From: Porphyromonadaceae bacterium
GTDB taxonomy: Bacteria > Bacteroidota > Bacteroidia > Bacteroidales > Dysgonomonadaceae
NCBI GenBank assembly: GCA_021372865.1
Contig: JAJFTO010000004.1
Location: 206,175 to 270,174, forward strand
Length of the DNA: 64,000 nucleotides
Direction of reading: 5' to 3'
Part shown: piece by piece, positions 1 to 11,108 of the stretch
How the letters are laid out: the number at the start of each line of letters is the position of its first letter
How positions within the stretch are numbered: position 1 is the stretch's first letter
Program-made: the position numbers and the translations under genes
The notes under the pieces: generated by a model
What the model was told of the DNA's origin: nothing
What the model saw: only the letters and a program-made list of their open reading frames with translations
Database searches by the model: none

Positions 1-583
1 CCTGTACGCCGGCATTGATGGCTGCGTAGTATTCTGCCAACACACATGCGTTGGTGTTTGAGTCGTCACCCCCGATGATCACCAGTGCTTTGATGTTGAG
101 TTTCTTCAGGATCTCCAGTCCCTTGTCGAACTGTTCCTGGGTCTCCAGTTTGGTCCTTCCCGATCCGATGATATCAAATCCTCCCGTATTACGGTATTCA
201 TCGATGATGTCACTGGTAAGTTCCTTGTACTCGTGGTTGATAAGACCGGCCGGGCCCAGGATAAAGCCGTAAAGCTTACCGTCGGGGTGAAGCCGTTTTA
301 CGCCGTCATAGATCCCCGCGATCACATTGTGTCCCCCGGGAGCTTGTCCGCCCGACAGGATCACACCCACATTCAGCGGATGGTCCAAACCGGATTTGCC
401 GGTAGTCTGCGTAAACTTCACGATGGGCATCCCGTATGTGTTGGGAAAAAGTTGTTGGATTTCTTTCTGGTCGCGTACCGACTTCGTGGCCGCTCCTTCT
501 TCAATTTTTACATTGCCGATCAATCCTTCGGGCATTTTAGGCTCGTAACTTGCCCGTGCAATCTGTAAAGCACTTTTTGTCAT
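1..583 (-). CDS. pfp: PPi-dependent phosphofructokinase (5' part of gene)
   Basis: Phosphorylates fructose 6-phosphate in glycolysis, probably with pyrophosphate as donor. The reading frame opens at an ATG at 581-583 on the minus strand and stays open to the window edge, so about 194 N-terminal residues are present and the rest is missing. The visible protein has the large-type PFK nucleotide-binding motif GVILSGGQAPGGHNVIAG, then DGVKRLHP, GFILGPAGL and the central IIGGDDSNTNA motif. GGDDSN, rather than GGDGS, is typical of PPi-using enzymes of the long plant/spirochaete-like type. A TAnnTTTG -7 box lies at 637-644 on the same strand. The donor (PPi or ATP) is inferred from the motif only. 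Confidence 0.9.
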   Translation of the reverse strand, partial: MTKSALQIARASYEPKMPEGLIGNVKIEEGAATKSVRDQKEIQQLFPNTYGMPIVKFTQTTGKSGLDHPLNVGVILSGGQAPGGHNVIAGIYDGVKRLHPDGKLYGFILGPAGLINHEYKELTSDIIDEYRNTGGFDIIGSGRTKLETQEQFDKGLEILKKLNIKALVIIGGDDSNTNACVLAEYYAAINAGVQ

Positions 584-636
584 AGAATTTGTTTTTATGA
601 TGATTTATTGTTTGCAGTCAGTATCGTTTGGAGTGT

Positions 637-644
637 CAAAAATA
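637..644 (-). promoter_or_regulatory. Bacteroidota -7 promoter box for pfp
   Basis: Read on the minus strand this is TATTTTTG, matching TAnnTTTG, about 54 nt upstream of the pfp ATG. No good -33 TTTG was seen at the usual spacing, so this is a plausible site, not a proven one. Confidence 0.4.
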
Positions 645-762
645 ACACTTTTTCGGGACATAGGAAAAGGAAACCGAAAACTCTTTTAGATGAAAATTGT
701 TGGAATGAATGAACAATTTGGTCATCTTTACTATTTATATCAAAATGAGGAACGACCCACCG

Positions 763-3486
763 ATGAATGCCCAAAATGAATTAAGTACAACAGATATGGA
801 AGCCATTGAGGCTTTATATCAAAAATATAAAGAAAATCCCCTGAGTGTGGATGAAAGCTTCCGTTATTTTTTTCAAGGATTCGATTTAGCCACTCGACAC
901 TTCCCTGTAAAAGCGACCGGTAGTAAGGAACCTTTAGAAAACTCGCCAAAAGAACTGGCGGTCATGCGGCTTATCACAGCATACAGACGTCGCGGCCATC
1001 TCTTTACCAAGACCAACCCGGTACGTAGCCGGCGAAGCTACACTCCTACGCTGGCAATTGAGAATTTCGATCTCACAGAGGATGACCTGGACATTCCCTT
1101 TGAGGCCGGCAAGGAGATTGGCCTGGGTAAAGTTACGCTGAGAGAAATCGTTGCGCATCTTGATGAAACTTATTGCAAGTCCATCGGGGTGGAATATCGC
1201 TATATGACCAAACCTGAGGTTGTAAAGTGGCTGCAGGAGAGAATGGAGGGATGCAAAAATCAGGAACCACTTTCTGATGAAACAAGACTGCGTATTCTGG
1301 ACCGGTTGATAGAAGCTTCCGGATTCGAAGATTATCTGCACAAAAAATTTGTGGGACAGAAACGCTTTTCACTTGAGGGCTCGGAATCGATTATCCCTGC
1401 ACTGAATGCTATTGTCGCACACGGTGGAGAGTATGATGTCAACGAAATTGTAATTGGGATGGCCCACAGGGGGCGACTGAATGTGCTCACCAACATCATG
1501 AAAAAACCCTATTCACAGGTTTTTCGTGAGTTCAATGCCCAGAATTACGAGGAGGATATCATGTATGGCGATGTGAAATACCATTTGGGTTATGACAATA
1601 CGATTGAATTTGAAGGTCGCACTATCTCGGTGAGTCTGGCACCCAATCCTTCACACCTCGAAGCCGTGGGGCCGGTGATGGAGGGTATTGCCCGTGCAAA
1701 ACTGGAAAATGAGCATGCCTGTCGTTATCACGAGGTGCTTCCCATCCTGATCCATGGTGATTCTGCCATAGCTGGACAAGGTGTCGTCTATGAAACCATT
1801 CAGTTTTCAAAGCTGGACGGATATAAAACAGGTGGTACGATTCACATCGTGATCAACAACCAGGTCGGATTTACTACCAATTATCTGCAGGCCAGATCCA
1901 GTACCTATTGTACCGATGTGGCCAAGGTGACACAGTCGCCCGTATTTCATGTAAACGGTGACGACATTGAGGCGATGGTATTCGTGGCCAGGCTGGCGCT
2001 CGAGTTTCGTCAGAAGTTTAATATCGATGTGTTCATCGACTTGTTGTCATACCGCAAGTACGGACATAACGAGGGCGATGAACCTCGTTTTACCCAGCCG
2101 GAGTTGTATGATATCATCGCAAGACATAAAAATCCCCGCGACATCTATGCTGAAAAGTTGATAGAGGGAGGAGTAATCACACCGGAGGCTTTTGAATCCA
2201 GGTTGTCCGATTTTTATCAACTCCTGGAGAAGGCATATGAGGAGTCGCAGGCCACCTCTGTGTTAAACCTGCATCTTTTTCTTGCCGGCAGATATCCGGA
2301 AATTCGTCTACCTGAGGCTGCCGACTTTGAGACAATGACAGATACGGCTGTTTCCAAAGAGCTTTTTTTACGGCTGGCCAAAAGTATCACTGCCCTGCCG
2401 GAAGGTAAAAAATTTTTCAACAAAACCATTCGCTTATTTCAGCAACGGTCGGCCATGATCGATGCTGACAGGTACGACTGGGCCATGGGTGAGCTTATGG
2501 CTTACGCTTCTCTGGCCTGGGAGAAGCACAGCGTGCGACTGAGCGGACAGGATTCCGAGCGCGGTACTTTCTCGCACCGCCATGCGGAGATCATTACCGG
2601 GGACGGCAAGGAGAAATATTTCCCATTAAAGAATCTGGGCGGAGAGCAGGAAACGGTTCGGGTCTATAACTCTCCACTCAATGAATATGGCATACTGGGT
2701 TTCGAATACGGTTACTCTCTGGCTCACCACGATGGGCTTACCCTATGGGAGGCACAGTTCGGTGATTTTTATAACGTGGGACAGGTCATTGTGGATCAGT
2801 ATATCTCCGCGGCACAGGAAAAATGGGGATTGAAATCGGGGCTGGTCATGTTGTTACCGCACGGCTACGAAGGACAGGGGGCGGAACATTCCAGCGGCCG
2901 TATGGAACGGTTCCTTAGTTTGTGTGCGAACCTCAATATGCAGGTTGTAAACTGTACCACACCTGCCAACTTTTTCCATGTGCTGCGTCGTCAGCTGCAT
3001 CGCGACATCCGGATGCCGCTAATTGTTTTTACTCCCAAGAGCCTGTTGCGACACCCTGCGTGTGTTTCCTCCCTGGCTGATTTTACTGAGGGTGGATTTC
3101 GTGAGGTGATGGAAGACACGCATCTCGGTGATTATTCCGGAGTCAGAAGAGTACTTCTCTGCTCCGGTAAAATATATTATGAGCTGGAAGCAGCCTGTGG
3201 AGAGCTTCAATCAGATGCGGTGTCGGTCATACGGATTGAACAGCTCTATCCTTTTCCGGACAAACAGCTTCGCACGCTCCTGGAGCGGTATCCTGAAGAC
3301 CGTGAAATCATCTGGGTGCAGGAAGAACCTGCAAATATGGGTGCGGCAAGCTTTGTAAAGGAACGTCTGGGTGACCTCCCATTGAAGGTGATCAGCCGGC
3401 CCGCGAGTGGCGTGACGGCAGAAGGGCTGACGGCCCGGCACAAGGCCAACCAGGCGATGATCATTGAGAAAGCGCTCAAGGTGTAG
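763..3486 (+). CDS. sucA: 2-oxoglutarate dehydrogenase E1 component
   Basis: Thiamine-diphosphate E1 subunit that decarboxylates 2-oxoglutarate and passes the succinyl group to the lipoyl domain of SucB. Visible features are the N-terminal helix with LYQKYKENPLSVDESFRYFF, the IIPALNAIV and GMAHRGRLNVL segments, IHGDSAIAGQGVVYET, the ThDP site around HVNGDDIEAM, RKYGHNEGDEPRFTQP, and C-terminal PHGYEGQGAEHSSGR. The length (about 907 aa) is normal for the family. The frame is open from ATG 709, with further ATGs at 745 and 763. I prefer 763 because GAGGA lies about 10 nt upstream and the protein then starts directly at the family N-terminus. sucB follows after 28 nt. No E3 gene is in the window. 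Confidence 0.95.
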   Translation: MNAQNELSTTDMEAIEALYQKYKENPLSVDESFRYFFQGFDLATRHFPVKATGSKEPLENSPKELAVMRLITAYRRRGHLFTKTNPVRSRRSYTPTLAIENFDLTEDDLDIPFEAGKEIGLGKVTLREIVAHLDETYCKSIGVEYRYMTKPEVVKWLQERMEGCKNQEPLSDETRLRILDRLIEASGFEDYLHKKFVGQKRFSLEGSESIIPALNAIVAHGGEYDVNEIVIGMAHRGRLNVLTNIMKKPYSQVFREFNAQNYEEDIMYGDVKYHLGYDNTIEFEGRTISVSLAPNPSHLEAVGPVMEGIARAKLENEHACRYHEVLPILIHGDSAIAGQGVVYETIQFSKLDGYKTGGTIHIVINNQVGFTTNYLQARSSTYCTDVAKVTQSPVFHVNGDDIEAMVFVARLALEFRQKFNIDVFIDLLSYRKYGHNEGDEPRFTQPELYDIIARHKNPRDIYAEKLIEGGVITPEAFESRLSDFYQLLEKAYEESQATSVLNLHLFLAGRYPEIRLPEAADFETMTDTAVSKELFLRLAKSITALPEGKKFFNKTIRLFQQRSAMIDADRYDWAMGELMAYASLAWEKHSVRLSGQDSERGTFSHRHAEIITGDGKEKYFPLKNLGGEQETVRVYNSPLNEYGILGFEYGYSLAHHDGLTLWEAQFGDFYNVGQVIVDQYISAAQEKWGLKSGLVMLLPHGYEGQGAEHSSGRMERFLSLCANLNMQVVNCTTPANFFHVLRRQLHRDIRMPLIVFTPKSLLRHPACVSSLADFTEGGFREVMEDTHLGDYSGVRRVLLCSGKIYYELEAACGELQSDAVSVIRIEQLYPFPDKQLRTLLERYPEDREIIWVQEEPANMGAASFVKERLGDLPLKVISRPASGVTAEGLTARHKANQAMIIEKALKV

Positions 3487-3514
3487 CTATTAATAAAAAC
3501 TGAACAACAATATT

Positions 3515-4792
3515 ATGGCATTGATAGAAATAAAAGTCCCGAGCCCCGGTGAATCCATTACGCATGTGGAGCTTTTTCATTGGATGGTGGAGGATGGTGC
3601 GGTCGTGACAAAAGGTACCGAGATCGCTGAACTGGAATCAGACAAAGCCACGTTGATGCTGGTCGCCGACGAATCGGGAAAAATCAGCTTTAAAGCATCC
3701 GAAGGAGAAATGCTCGAAGTGGGCGCAGTGGCTTGTACCATAGATACTTCAGTCGTACAACCTATGACATCGGCACAGTCAGGAATCCCATCTGCTGCTG
3801 AAACGAAAAAAGATTTACCCGTGAAAGAGAAAGCTCCTGCGGGGGTGGCAGGCGCAACCGCTGCGGTCTCTGCTTCGGGCGAACTCATATCGAAGGAATA
3901 TGAAAAAGTGAGACTCACCCCGCTGGCCAAAAAAGTAATGGAGGAAAACAGCCTTACTGTAGACGATGTAATCAGTGGTCTCAGGCGCTTGAAGCGTGAA
4001 GATGTGGACGCAATTTTGTCTCTTGGGGATGATAAAACGGTCAGCCTGAAGAAGCCGGCAAGCCGCAACGTTTCCATAATGCGATTGAGCTCGTTGCGTC
4101 GGAAACTGAGTGAACGACTGGTATCGGTGAAGAATGAAACGGCCATGCTGACTACGTTCAATGAGGTGGATATGAAGCCAGTCATGGATCTTCGCAAAAA
4201 ACATCAGAATGCATTTGTTGAGAGACATGGAATCAAGCTCGGCATGATGTCTTTCTTTATGAAAGCGAGTGCCATTGCATTGCAGGAGTTTCCCAACGTG
4301 AATGCCATGCTCGATGGTGAGAATCTGGCGACCTACGATTATGCTGATATTGCCGTGGCTGTGAGTACCCCCAAAGGATTGATGGTGCCGGTGGTGAGGA
4401 ATGTGGAAAGCCTGGGGTTGGCTGAGATTGAAAAAGCCATTGCGGAAGTTGCCGAAAAGGCCCGGAAGGGGAAGCTTTCCATTCCCGAGATGACCGGCGG
4501 CACGTTTACCATCACCAACGGCGGTGTTTTCGGTTCCATGATGTCTACACCTTTAATCAACCCGCCACAGTCTGCCATCCTCGGTATGCATAATATCATT
4601 GATCGTCCAGTCGCCGTGGAAGGTCAGGTGGTCATCAGGCCCATGATGTATGTGGCGTTGTCGTATGACCACCGCGTGATAGACGGCAAGGATTCGGTAA
4701 ACTTTTTAAAACGGGTAAAACAGTTGCTTGAAAATCCTGCAGACATGTTGTTCGGTGGCCCCAGCGTGGAAGAGGTGTTGTTGGAGATTTAG
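3515..4792 (+). CDS. sucB: Dihydrolipoyl succinyltransferase (E2)
   Basis: Core acyltransferase of the 2-oxoglutarate dehydrogenase complex. Residues 1-75 form a lipoyl domain with the modifiable lysine in [11 protein letters not shown]. An Ala/Pro/Lys-rich linker follows (about 80-125), then a peripheral subunit-binding domain ([15 protein letters not shown], about 130-165). The catalytic domain starts near 185 and ends with the active-site motif [16 protein letters not shown], which carries the His and Asp of the HxxxD pair. At 425 aa it is full length. It lies 28 nt after sucA and is surely co-transcribed with it. The stop codon overlaps that of the convergent helicase gene by 4 nt. Confidence 0.95.
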   Translation: MALIEIKVPSPGESITHVELFHWMVEDGAVVTKGTEIAELESDKATLMLVADESGKISFKASEGEMLEVGAVACTIDTSVVQPMTSAQSGIPSAAETKKDLPVKEKAPAGVAGATAAVSASGELISKEYEKVRLTPLAKKVMEENSLTVDDVISGLRRLKREDVDAILSLGDDKTVSLKKPASRNVSIMRLSSLRRKLSERLVSVKNETAMLTTFNEVDMKPVMDLRKKHQNAFVERHGIKLGMMSFFMKASAIALQEFPNVNAMLDGENLATYDYADIAVAVSTPKGLMVPVVRNVESLGLAEIEKAIAEVAEKARKGKLSIPEMTGGTFTITNGGVFGSMMSTPLINPPQSAILGMHNIIDRPVAVEGQVVIRPMMYVALSYDHRVIDGKDSVNFLKRVKQLLENPADMLFGGPSVEEVLLEI

Positions 4793-7128
4793 TATTTGTC
4801 ACCCACAATGGTGAATTTCGCAAATTTCAGCAAAAGCTGTTTTCTGCCTGCTGAATCGAATTCCACGAAAGCACGGCGGTCGTTGCCGCTCAATTCAATG
4901 GCGGTGACCACACCGCGTCCAAAACGTTCGTGTTCAATGACATCTCCTTCTCTCAGCTCTTCAGCTTCTTTCGATAGGGGGAGGGAAGAGGTAGCAGTTC
5001 TGTATACAGGGGTTACTTTGTTTGGTAAAGTGTGTTGACTTTCCTGCTTTTGCTGGCGTTGGGCCCGCATTGTTCCCCAGAAATCATCAGCCTGAGAAGG
5101 AGCAAATGTCTCTTCTGACGGGTTCTCTGTGGAAAGAAATGCCGGATCAATGTCCTTTAGAAAGCGGCTGGGAACGGCAGAATTGGTCACCCCGTTTTTG
5201 AAACGGCTCCGGGCATGGGTGATGGTACAGGTTTTCTTTGCCCGGGTGATGGCGACGTAGAAGAGTCGCCGCTCCTCCTCAAGACCCCTCATCTCAGATT
5301 TGGCCATTGCTGAGGGGAAAAGATCCTCTTCCAGGCCCACCACGAAAACATGATCGAATTCCAATCCTTTGGCGGAGTGAACGGTCATCAGGGTCACTTT
5401 CTCGTCTTCCTTCTCCTTGTCGGTATCCTGATCGGTAAGCAGCGAAACTTCCGACAGAAAATCGACCAGTTGGTTATTCTCTTCTCCCTGTTCCTGGCGT
5501 GTAGCCACAAACTCATTCATGGCATTGAGCAGCTCCTGGATATTTTGGGTACGGCTCATGCCTTCGGGCGTCATGTCCTCGTATGCCTCTTTTGCGATGC
5601 CGCTGTTTCTGATTACTTCCTGGGCTAGCTCAAAAGCATTCATCCGGTCATTTTTATTGATAAAATCACTGATGAGCGATTGAAAATCAGCCAGCTTTTT
5701 AGTAGTACCCATGTTGATGTCCAGATTATAGGCAGAAGGAGAGTCCAATACCTGCCACAGACTGGTCTGATGCAATTCGGCAGCCTTTGATATTTTGCCG
5801 ACGGTCACATCGCCGATACCACGTGAAGGGTAGTTGATAATCCGGCGGAACGCCTCTTCATCATTCCGATTCACTATAAGCCGGAAGTAGCTGATCACAT
5901 CTTTGATTTCTTTACGCTGATAAAAAGAAAGTCCTCCATATATACGATAAGGGATGTTATTTTTTCGTAAAGACTCCTCAAAAATGCGTGATTGTGCGTT
6001 TGTGCGGTAAAGGATGGCAAAATCACCATAGGAGACATGCGTTTCGATCCGCATGCGGGCGATCTTGTTGGAGACGATGAGTCCTTCTTCAAAATCGGAA
6101 AAAGCACTTCTGATCTCTATTCTTTCGCCCACTTCGTTTTTCGAAAAGACATCTTTATAAATCTGTTCGGTGTTCTTTTTGATCAGGCTGTTCGCCGCAT
6201 TCACAATATTTTGTGTGGAACGGTAGTTCTGTTCCAGCTTAAAAATCCGGGTCTCGTTGAAATTTGATTTAAACTTCAGGATATTGTCGATGTTGGCGCC
6301 CCGGAAGGAGTAGATGCTCTGGGCATCATCGCCCACCACGCATACGCGGTGGTGCACGTCGGCGAGCTGTTTCACAATGAGGTGCTGTGCAAAGTTGGTA
6401 TCCTGGTACTCGTCTACAAGGATGTACTGGAACTGGTTGCGATATTTTTCAAGTATTTCTGCATGGTCGCGGAACAGAATATTAGTATACATCAGCAGAT
6501 CGTCGAAATCCATGCTGTTTCCTGATCGCAGTCTGTTCTGATAGCGCTGGTATATTTCAAACAGGTGGGGCCGTTTCGCCATGCGGTCGTATTGAAGAAT
6601 TTCGTCGTTGGCAGCATACATGGCAGGGGTAATCAGACTGTTCTTCGCACGGGAAATCTGTCCATGCACAGTTGCAGACCGATAGAGCTTGTCGTCGAGG
6701 TTCATCTCTTTGACAATGAGCCTGATCAGGTTGTTTGAGTCGGACGTGTCGAAGATTGTGAAATTGGATTGGAAGCCGATGGCTTCTGCTTCGTTGCGCA
6801 GTATGCGGGAGAAGATGGCGTGGAAGGTACCCATCCAGAGGCTACGGGCTCTTTTTTCACCGACCAGTTCCGCGATGCGCGACTTCATTTCGCGCGCCGC
6901 CTTGTTGGTGAAGGTGAGTGCCAGGATATAGAAAGGAGGGAGTCCCTGTTCGAGCAGGTAAGCAATTTTATAGGTGAGCACGCGGGTTTTGCCCGATCCT
7001 GCACCTGCAATCACGAGCGACGGTCCGTCGCAAAATTCCACAGCGGCCCGTTGAGCCTCGTTGAGTTGATCAAGGAGCACCGATTCACTTTCCTTTCCTG
7101 TTTTTTGCATGAATACAAAAGTAGACAT
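4789..7128 (-). CDS. pcrA: UvrD/PcrA-type ATP-dependent DNA helicase
   Basis: Superfamily 1A 3'-5' helicase for repair and replication restart. Motif I is [15 protein letters not shown] (about residues 41-55), motif Ia [15 protein letters not shown], motif [13 protein letters not shown], motif [17 protein letters not shown], motif [14 protein letters not shown], motif [17 protein letters not shown] and motif [15 protein letters not shown]. The C-terminus has the [14 protein letters not shown] segment that carries the RNA-polymerase-binding Tudor-like fold in PcrA. It is 779 aa, normal length. A second in-frame ATG at 7108-7110 may be the true start, because a TACTTTTG -7-like box (7116-7123) lies between the two. 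It converges on sucB with a 4-nt stop overlap. Confidence 0.93.
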   Translation of the reverse strand: MSTFVFMQKTGKESESVLLDQLNEAQRAAVEFCDGPSLVIAGAGSGKTRVLTYKIAYLLEQGLPPFYILALTFTNKAAREMKSRIAELVGEKRARSLWMGTFHAIFSRILRNEAEAIGFQSNFTIFDTSDSNNLIRLIVKEMNLDDKLYRSATVHGQISRAKNSLITPAMYAANDEILQYDRMAKRPHLFEIYQRYQNRLRSGNSMDFDDLLMYTNILFRDHAEILEKYRNQFQYILVDEYQDTNFAQHLIVKQLADVHHRVCVVGDDAQSIYSFRGANIDNILKFKSNFNETRIFKLEQNYRSTQNIVNAANSLIKKNTEQIYKDVFSKNEVGERIEIRSAFSDFEEGLIVSNKIARMRIETHVSYGDFAILYRTNAQSRIFEESLRKNNIPYRIYGGLSFYQRKEIKDVISYFRLIVNRNDEEAFRRIINYPSRGIGDVTVGKISKAAELHQTSLWQVLDSPSAYNLDINMGTTKKLADFQSLISDFINKNDRMNAFELAQEVIRNSGIAKEAYEDMTPEGMSRTQNIQELLNAMNEFVATRQEQGEENNQLVDFLSEVSLLTDQDTDKEKEDEKVTLMTVHSAKGLEFDHVFVVGLEEDLFPSAMAKSEMRGLEEERRLFYVAITRAKKTCTITHARSRFKNGVTNSAVPSRFLKDIDPAFLSTENPSEETFAPSQADDFWGTMRAQRQQKQESQHTLPNKVTPVYRTATSSLPLSKEAEELREGDVIEHERFGRGVVTAIELSGNDRRAFVEFDSAGRKQLLLKFAKFTIVGDKY

Positions 7129-7145
7129 TTAAGTCGGAACGACAT

Positions 7146-7173
7146 AAAAAAACCGCTTTCGACTGAAAGCGGT
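7146..7173 (-). terminator. Rho-independent terminator
   Basis: A 9-bp perfect stem (ACCGCTTTC / GAAAGCGGT) with a GACT-type loop. On the minus strand it is followed by a run of seven T. It lies just after the outer-membrane protein gene read leftward (ends 7198) and before the helicase gene. Confidence 0.85.
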
Positions 7174-7197
7174 CATATATTTTTTCCGAAGAAACGG

Positions 7198-7668
7198 TTA
7201 ATGGAACGTGTAACGCAAACTGAGTGCGAAACCACTGTACCAGTAGTCGTTGTAATCGTTGGTGAAGTTGAATGATGGTTTCCAGTCAAGTGAAATATTG
7301 AAAGGCGCTCTCGGGAACACATATTCAAGTCCGCCTATCAGATCCGCTCCAAGCAGGAAAGCACTGTCATAATAATCTTTGTGGTAATGTATCCCTCCAA
7401 TGTGTGCTCCGAGACCCACATACCAGTCGAGGTTGGGTGCTCCCGGTACCGGTTGCTGATATTCATACAAACCGGTCAGCTGGAAATAACGGGGAGAGGC
7501 TGAGAGAATGAATTCACCTGCACTTGCCGGTGCAAAGAAATGTTTCAGTGTCAAACCACTGTCATATCCCAATCTTACGCCAAAAGCGGTATTGTATTGC
7601 TGAGCATTTATGGCAGTGGTAAATGCTGCGAGCAAAAGTCCTGTGAAAAAAATTTTTCTTAGTTTCAT
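7198..7668 (-). CDS. Small outer-membrane beta-barrel protein, unknown role
   Basis: The frame extends further upstream, but the ATG at 7666-7668 gives a protein starting MKLRKIFFTGLLLAAFTTAI, a clear signal peptide cut after INA. The mature part (about 135 aa) is rich in aromatic residues and Gly with alternating polar/apolar strands (FGVRLGYDSGLTLKHFF, YVGLGAHIGGIHYH, LLGADLIGGLEYVF) and ends in YTFH, as expected for a short outer-membrane barrel of the OmpW/opacity type. No catalytic motif is seen. It has its own terminator (7146-7173) and lies between tdk and the helicase gene. Function unknown. Confidence 0.75.
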   Translation of the reverse strand: MKLRKIFFTGLLLAAFTTAINAQQYNTAFGVRLGYDSGLTLKHFFAPASAGEFILSASPRYFQLTGLYEYQQPVPGAPNLDWYVGLGAHIGGIHYHKDYYDSAFLLGADLIGGLEYVFPRAPFNISLDWKPSFNFTNDYNDYWYSGFALSLRYTFH

Positions 7669-7787
7669 AAGTTCATGTTTAAAGTGAATAATTGTTACCT
7701 TTAATGAATGTTTTGGTTTCGTATAGTTATTAACAAACAATCACCCCGATTGTTTGATGGGAAACCAAAAAAGGTTTTCAGATACTT

Positions 7788-8357
7788 CTATTTTTGCAGG
7801 AAACACTTCCTGCAAAGAGGCTGATATTCTTCTGTTTCGCCGAGCATGATCTGCTTGTCGTTTTTTACCAGCCTGTGTGAATAACTGGCCAGATTGCCAC
7901 ACTCCACACAGATGGCGTGTACTTTGGTAATGTCGTCGGCAATGGCGCACAATGCCGGTATCGGGCCGAAAGGATTTCGTTTGTAGTCCATGTCGAGCCC
8001 GGCCACGATCACCCGAACGCCCTGGTCGGCCAGTTGCTGACATACCTCCACCAGGCCGTCATCAAAAAATTGCGCTTCATCCACACCTACCACTTCTACC
8101 TGTGATGAGAGTAGCAGGATATTACTGGAGTGTTCCACCGGGGTAGAGAGAATTGTATTTTTGTCGTGTGAAACCACTTCATCGAGTGAGTAGCGTATGT
8201 CTATGGCCGGTTTGAAAATTTCAACGGTCTGTTTGCCAATCTTTGCACGGCGCAGACGGCGCAACAGTTCTTCAGTTTTTCCGGAGAACATGGAGCCACA
8301 GATTACTTCGATGCGGCCGGTGCGATAGGTTTCATTGGGATAATGTTCGTTGTACAT
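7788..8357 (-). CDS. tdk: Thymidine kinase (type II)
   Basis: ATP-dependent phosphorylation of thymidine for salvage. The P-loop [18 protein letters not shown] is at about 21-38 and the Walker B/lid motif VDEAQFFDD at about 94-102. The zinc site consists of two Cys pairs, CVEC (about 151) and CRKC (about 183). YSHR in between is near the family's substrate-binding loop. At 189 aa it is the usual length for type II enzymes. It starts 54 nt after mutS and is probably in the same leftward transcript. Confidence 0.95.
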   Translation of the reverse strand: MYNEHYPNETYRTGRIEVICGSMFSGKTEELLRRLRRAKIGKQTVEIFKPAIDIRYSLDEVVSHDKNTILSTPVEHSSNILLLSSQVEVVGVDEAQFFDDGLVEVCQQLADQGVRVIVAGLDMDYKRNPFGPIPALCAIADDITKVHAICVECGNLASYSHRLVKNDKQIMLGETEEYQPLCRKCFLQK

Positions 8358-8411
8358 CTTTTTGAGTCCGGCCTGCAGCAGGGCATCTTCGCCAACTGGA
8401 TACCGTAGGTG

Positions 8412-11024
8412 TTATTTTCCTTTTACTATTTTTTTTATCTCGTTCAGTTTATTCAGTGCATCCATGGGCGTCAGGTTGTTGATATCGATGTTGAGTATCT
8501 CATCGCGCACCTGGCTGAGGATGGGGTCGTCGAGCTGAAAGAAACTCAGCTGATAACCCTCTCGTTTTTCGATGAAGTCTTTTATGGGCTTCCTGATACC
8601 TTCTTTACGATTCGCCGATTCCATGGAGGCGAGGAGAGTATCGGCGCGTTTGGTGATGCTTTGCGGCATACCGGCCATCCGGGCTACATGAATACCAAAG
8701 CTGTGCTCACTGCCCCCTGGTGCCAGCTTTCGCAGAAAGATCACCTTGTTGTCTATCTCCTTCACCGACACGTTGTAATTTTTTATTCTTTTGAACGATT
8801 TCTCCATCTCGTTCAGTTCGTGATAGTGGGTGGCAAAGAGTGTTTTGGCCCGCGCTTTCGGATGTTCGTGAATATATTCCACAATGGCCCATGCAATGGA
8901 GATACCATCGTAGGTGCTGGTGCCCCTTCCCAGTTCATCGAAGAGGATCAGGCTGCGGTCCGACAGGTTGTTGAGAATGTTGGCCGCTTCGTTCATCTCC
9001 ACCATAAAGGTGGATTCACCCTGTGAGATGTTGTCGGAAGCGCCCACGCGGGTAAAGATTTTATCTACCAGTCCGATTCTGGTAGATTCTGCCGGGACAA
9101 AGGAACCTATCTGCGCCATCAGTGTGATAAGGGCTGTCTGCCTGAGCAGAGCCGATTTGCCGGCCATGTTGGGCCCGGTGATGATCATGATCTGTTGTGT
9201 GTTGTTGTCCAGATAGACGTCGTTCGCGATAAAAGGCTGATCGGGTGGCAACTGGCGTTCAATGACGGGATGGCGGCCATTTTTTATGTCGATTGCGTCT
9301 GAATCGTTGACCTCCGGGCGGATGTAATTATTCTGTCGGGCCACGTTCGCGAAAGAAAGCAGACAGTCGGCCCGGGCAATAACGGAGGCATTTATCTGGA
9401 TGGCAGGAATATAATCCTTCAGGCTTTCCACAAGTGCACCATAGATTTGATCTTCCAGTGTCACGATTTTTTCTTCTGCCCCCAGGATTTTCTCTTCGTA
9501 CGTTTTCAGCTCCTCAGTGATATAGCGTTCGGCGCTTACCAGTGTCTGTTTCCGCATCCACTCGGGGGGAACCTTATCCTTGTGCGTGTTGCGCACTTCA
9601 ATATAATAGCCGAATACATTATTGTAGGCCACCTTCAGTGATGGGATTCCCGTCTTTTCGCTTTCACGCTGCTGCAATTGTATCAGGTAGTCTTTCCCGG
9701 AGTAGGCAATCCGGCGTAGTTCGTCCAGTTCTGCGTTGACCTGATTGCAGATGTATCCACCCTTGCCGGTCAGTGCCGGCGGATCAGGGATGATCTCTCT
9801 TGCAATGCGGTCGCGGATATCGGAGCAGGGGCTCAGTTTCCCGCCCATCTCCTGCAGACTGTGATTCCCTGAAGCAAGAAACGCTTCTCTGATCGGTTCT
9901 AATGCCGTGAGTGCCACTTTCAACTGCACTACCTCTCGTGGAGTAATCCTGCCCACAGCCGCTTTGGAGATGATCCGTTCCAAATCGCCGATAAGCTGCA
10001 ATTGCTGCTCGAGCAGTTTTTTCAATTCCGGCTCACGGAAAAAATCCTCCACTACGTTGAGCCGGTCCTCAATAGGTTTGGTGTCTTTCAGCGGAAAGAC
10101 TATCCAGCGGCGCAGCAGGCGCGATCCCATGGGAGAGATTGTTTTATCCAGAATATCGAGGAGTGTTTTTCCCCCTTCATTCATGGTGGAAATAAGCTCC
10201 AGGCTGCGTACCGTGAACTTGTCGAGCCTTACGAAACGCTCTTCTTCAATGCGTTTGAGCGAGACAATGTGAGCCGTATTGTAGTGTTGAGTGATGTCGA
10301 GGTAATGTAATATTGCCCCCGAGGCGATGATTCCCAGCGGCAGGTTTTCCACGCCGAAACCTTTCAGGCCGGAAGTTTGAAAGTGGGACAGAAGCTTGTC
10401 GTGCGCGGCATCGTCGGTAAAGATCCAGTCATCCAGCTCCGAAAGGAGCCAGCCGTTGCCAAAAGCTTCTTCCAGCTTTTTCCGGTTGCCCCTTTCCACG
10501 AGCAGTTCTTTCGGGGAGAAGTTGGCGAGCAGTTTGTCAATATCATCCTTGTTGCCTTCGGACGTAAGAAACTCACCAGTAGAGATATCGAGAAAGGAAA
10601 TGCCGTACTGGTTGTTTCCGGCGATGTGCAGGGCACAGAGAAAATTGTTTTCCTTGTGGTTCAGTACCGTGTCATTAAAAGAGACACCCGGGGTCACCAG
10701 TTCGGTAATCCCTCTTTTTACCAGTTTTTTTGTTAGCTTTGGATCCTCCAGCTGGTCACAGATTGCCACCCGTTTTCCGGCACGGACCAGTTTGGGAAGG
10801 TAGGTATCGAGTGCATGGTGCGGAAAACCGGCCAGTTCTACAAATTGTGCCGCTCCATTTGCCCGTCGTGTCAGGGTGATTCCCAATATCTCGGAGGCCA
10901 CAATGGCATCAGCCGAAAAAGTTTCATAAAAATCTCCCACACGAAACAGCAGGATGGCATCGGGATGTTTTTTCTTTATCTCGATATACTGTTTCATCAT
11001 TGGTGTTTCTACAATTTTTTCCAC
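8412..11024 (-). CDS. mutS: DNA mismatch repair ATPase MutS
   Basis: Recognises base mismatches and starts mismatch repair. The N-terminal mismatch-binding motif is [14 protein letters not shown] (Phe-x-Glu, about residues 28-40). The ABC-type ATPase at the C-terminus has Walker [15 protein letters not shown], the signature region [11 protein letters not shown] and Walker [17 protein letters not shown], followed by the conserved FATHYHEL. At 870 aa it is full length and intact. It follows the truncated Sir2 gene by 84 nt and precedes tdk. Confidence 0.97.
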   Translation of the reverse strand: MEKIVETPMMKQYIEIKKKHPDAILLFRVGDFYETFSADAIVASEILGITLTRRANGAAQFVELAGFPHHALDTYLPKLVRAGKRVAICDQLEDPKLTKKLVKRGITELVTPGVSFNDTVLNHKENNFLCALHIAGNNQYGISFLDISTGEFLTSEGNKDDIDKLLANFSPKELLVERGNRKKLEEAFGNGWLLSELDDWIFTDDAAHDKLLSHFQTSGLKGFGVENLPLGIIASGAILHYLDITQHYNTAHIVSLKRIEEERFVRLDKFTVRSLELISTMNEGGKTLLDILDKTISPMGSRLLRRWIVFPLKDTKPIEDRLNVVEDFFREPELKKLLEQQLQLIGDLERIISKAAVGRITPREVVQLKVALTALEPIREAFLASGNHSLQEMGGKLSPCSDIRDRIAREIIPDPPALTGKGGYICNQVNAELDELRRIAYSGKDYLIQLQQRESEKTGIPSLKVAYNNVFGYYIEVRNTHKDKVPPEWMRKQTLVSAERYITEELKTYEEKILGAEEKIVTLEDQIYGALVESLKDYIPAIQINASVIARADCLLSFANVARQNNYIRPEVNDSDAIDIKNGRHPVIERQLPPDQPFIANDVYLDNNTQQIMIITGPNMAGKSALLRQTALITLMAQIGSFVPAESTRIGLVDKIFTRVGASDNISQGESTFMVEMNEAANILNNLSDRSLILFDELGRGTSTYDGISIAWAIVEYIHEHPKARAKTLFATHYHELNEMEKSFKRIKNYNVSVKEIDNKVIFLRKLAPGGSEHSFGIHVARMAGMPQSITKRADTLLASMESANRKEGIRKPIKDFIEKREGYQLSFFQLDDPILSQVRDEILNIDINNLTPMDALNKLNEIKKIVKGK

Positions 11025-11108
11025 GGGTCTCCTTTCTTTGTTTGTAATGATAGAGCGAAATTACAAAAAAAAACAGCAGCATCACCATTTTTTGAATACG
11101 ATAGTTGG

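Noticed and set aside
3577..4197. 206-codon minus-strand frame inside sucB
   Set aside because: Shadow of the lipoyl and linker region; Ser-rich low-complexity content.
8409..9026. 205-codon plus-strand frame inside mutS
   Set aside because: Antisense to the MutS ATPase domain; no independent signal.
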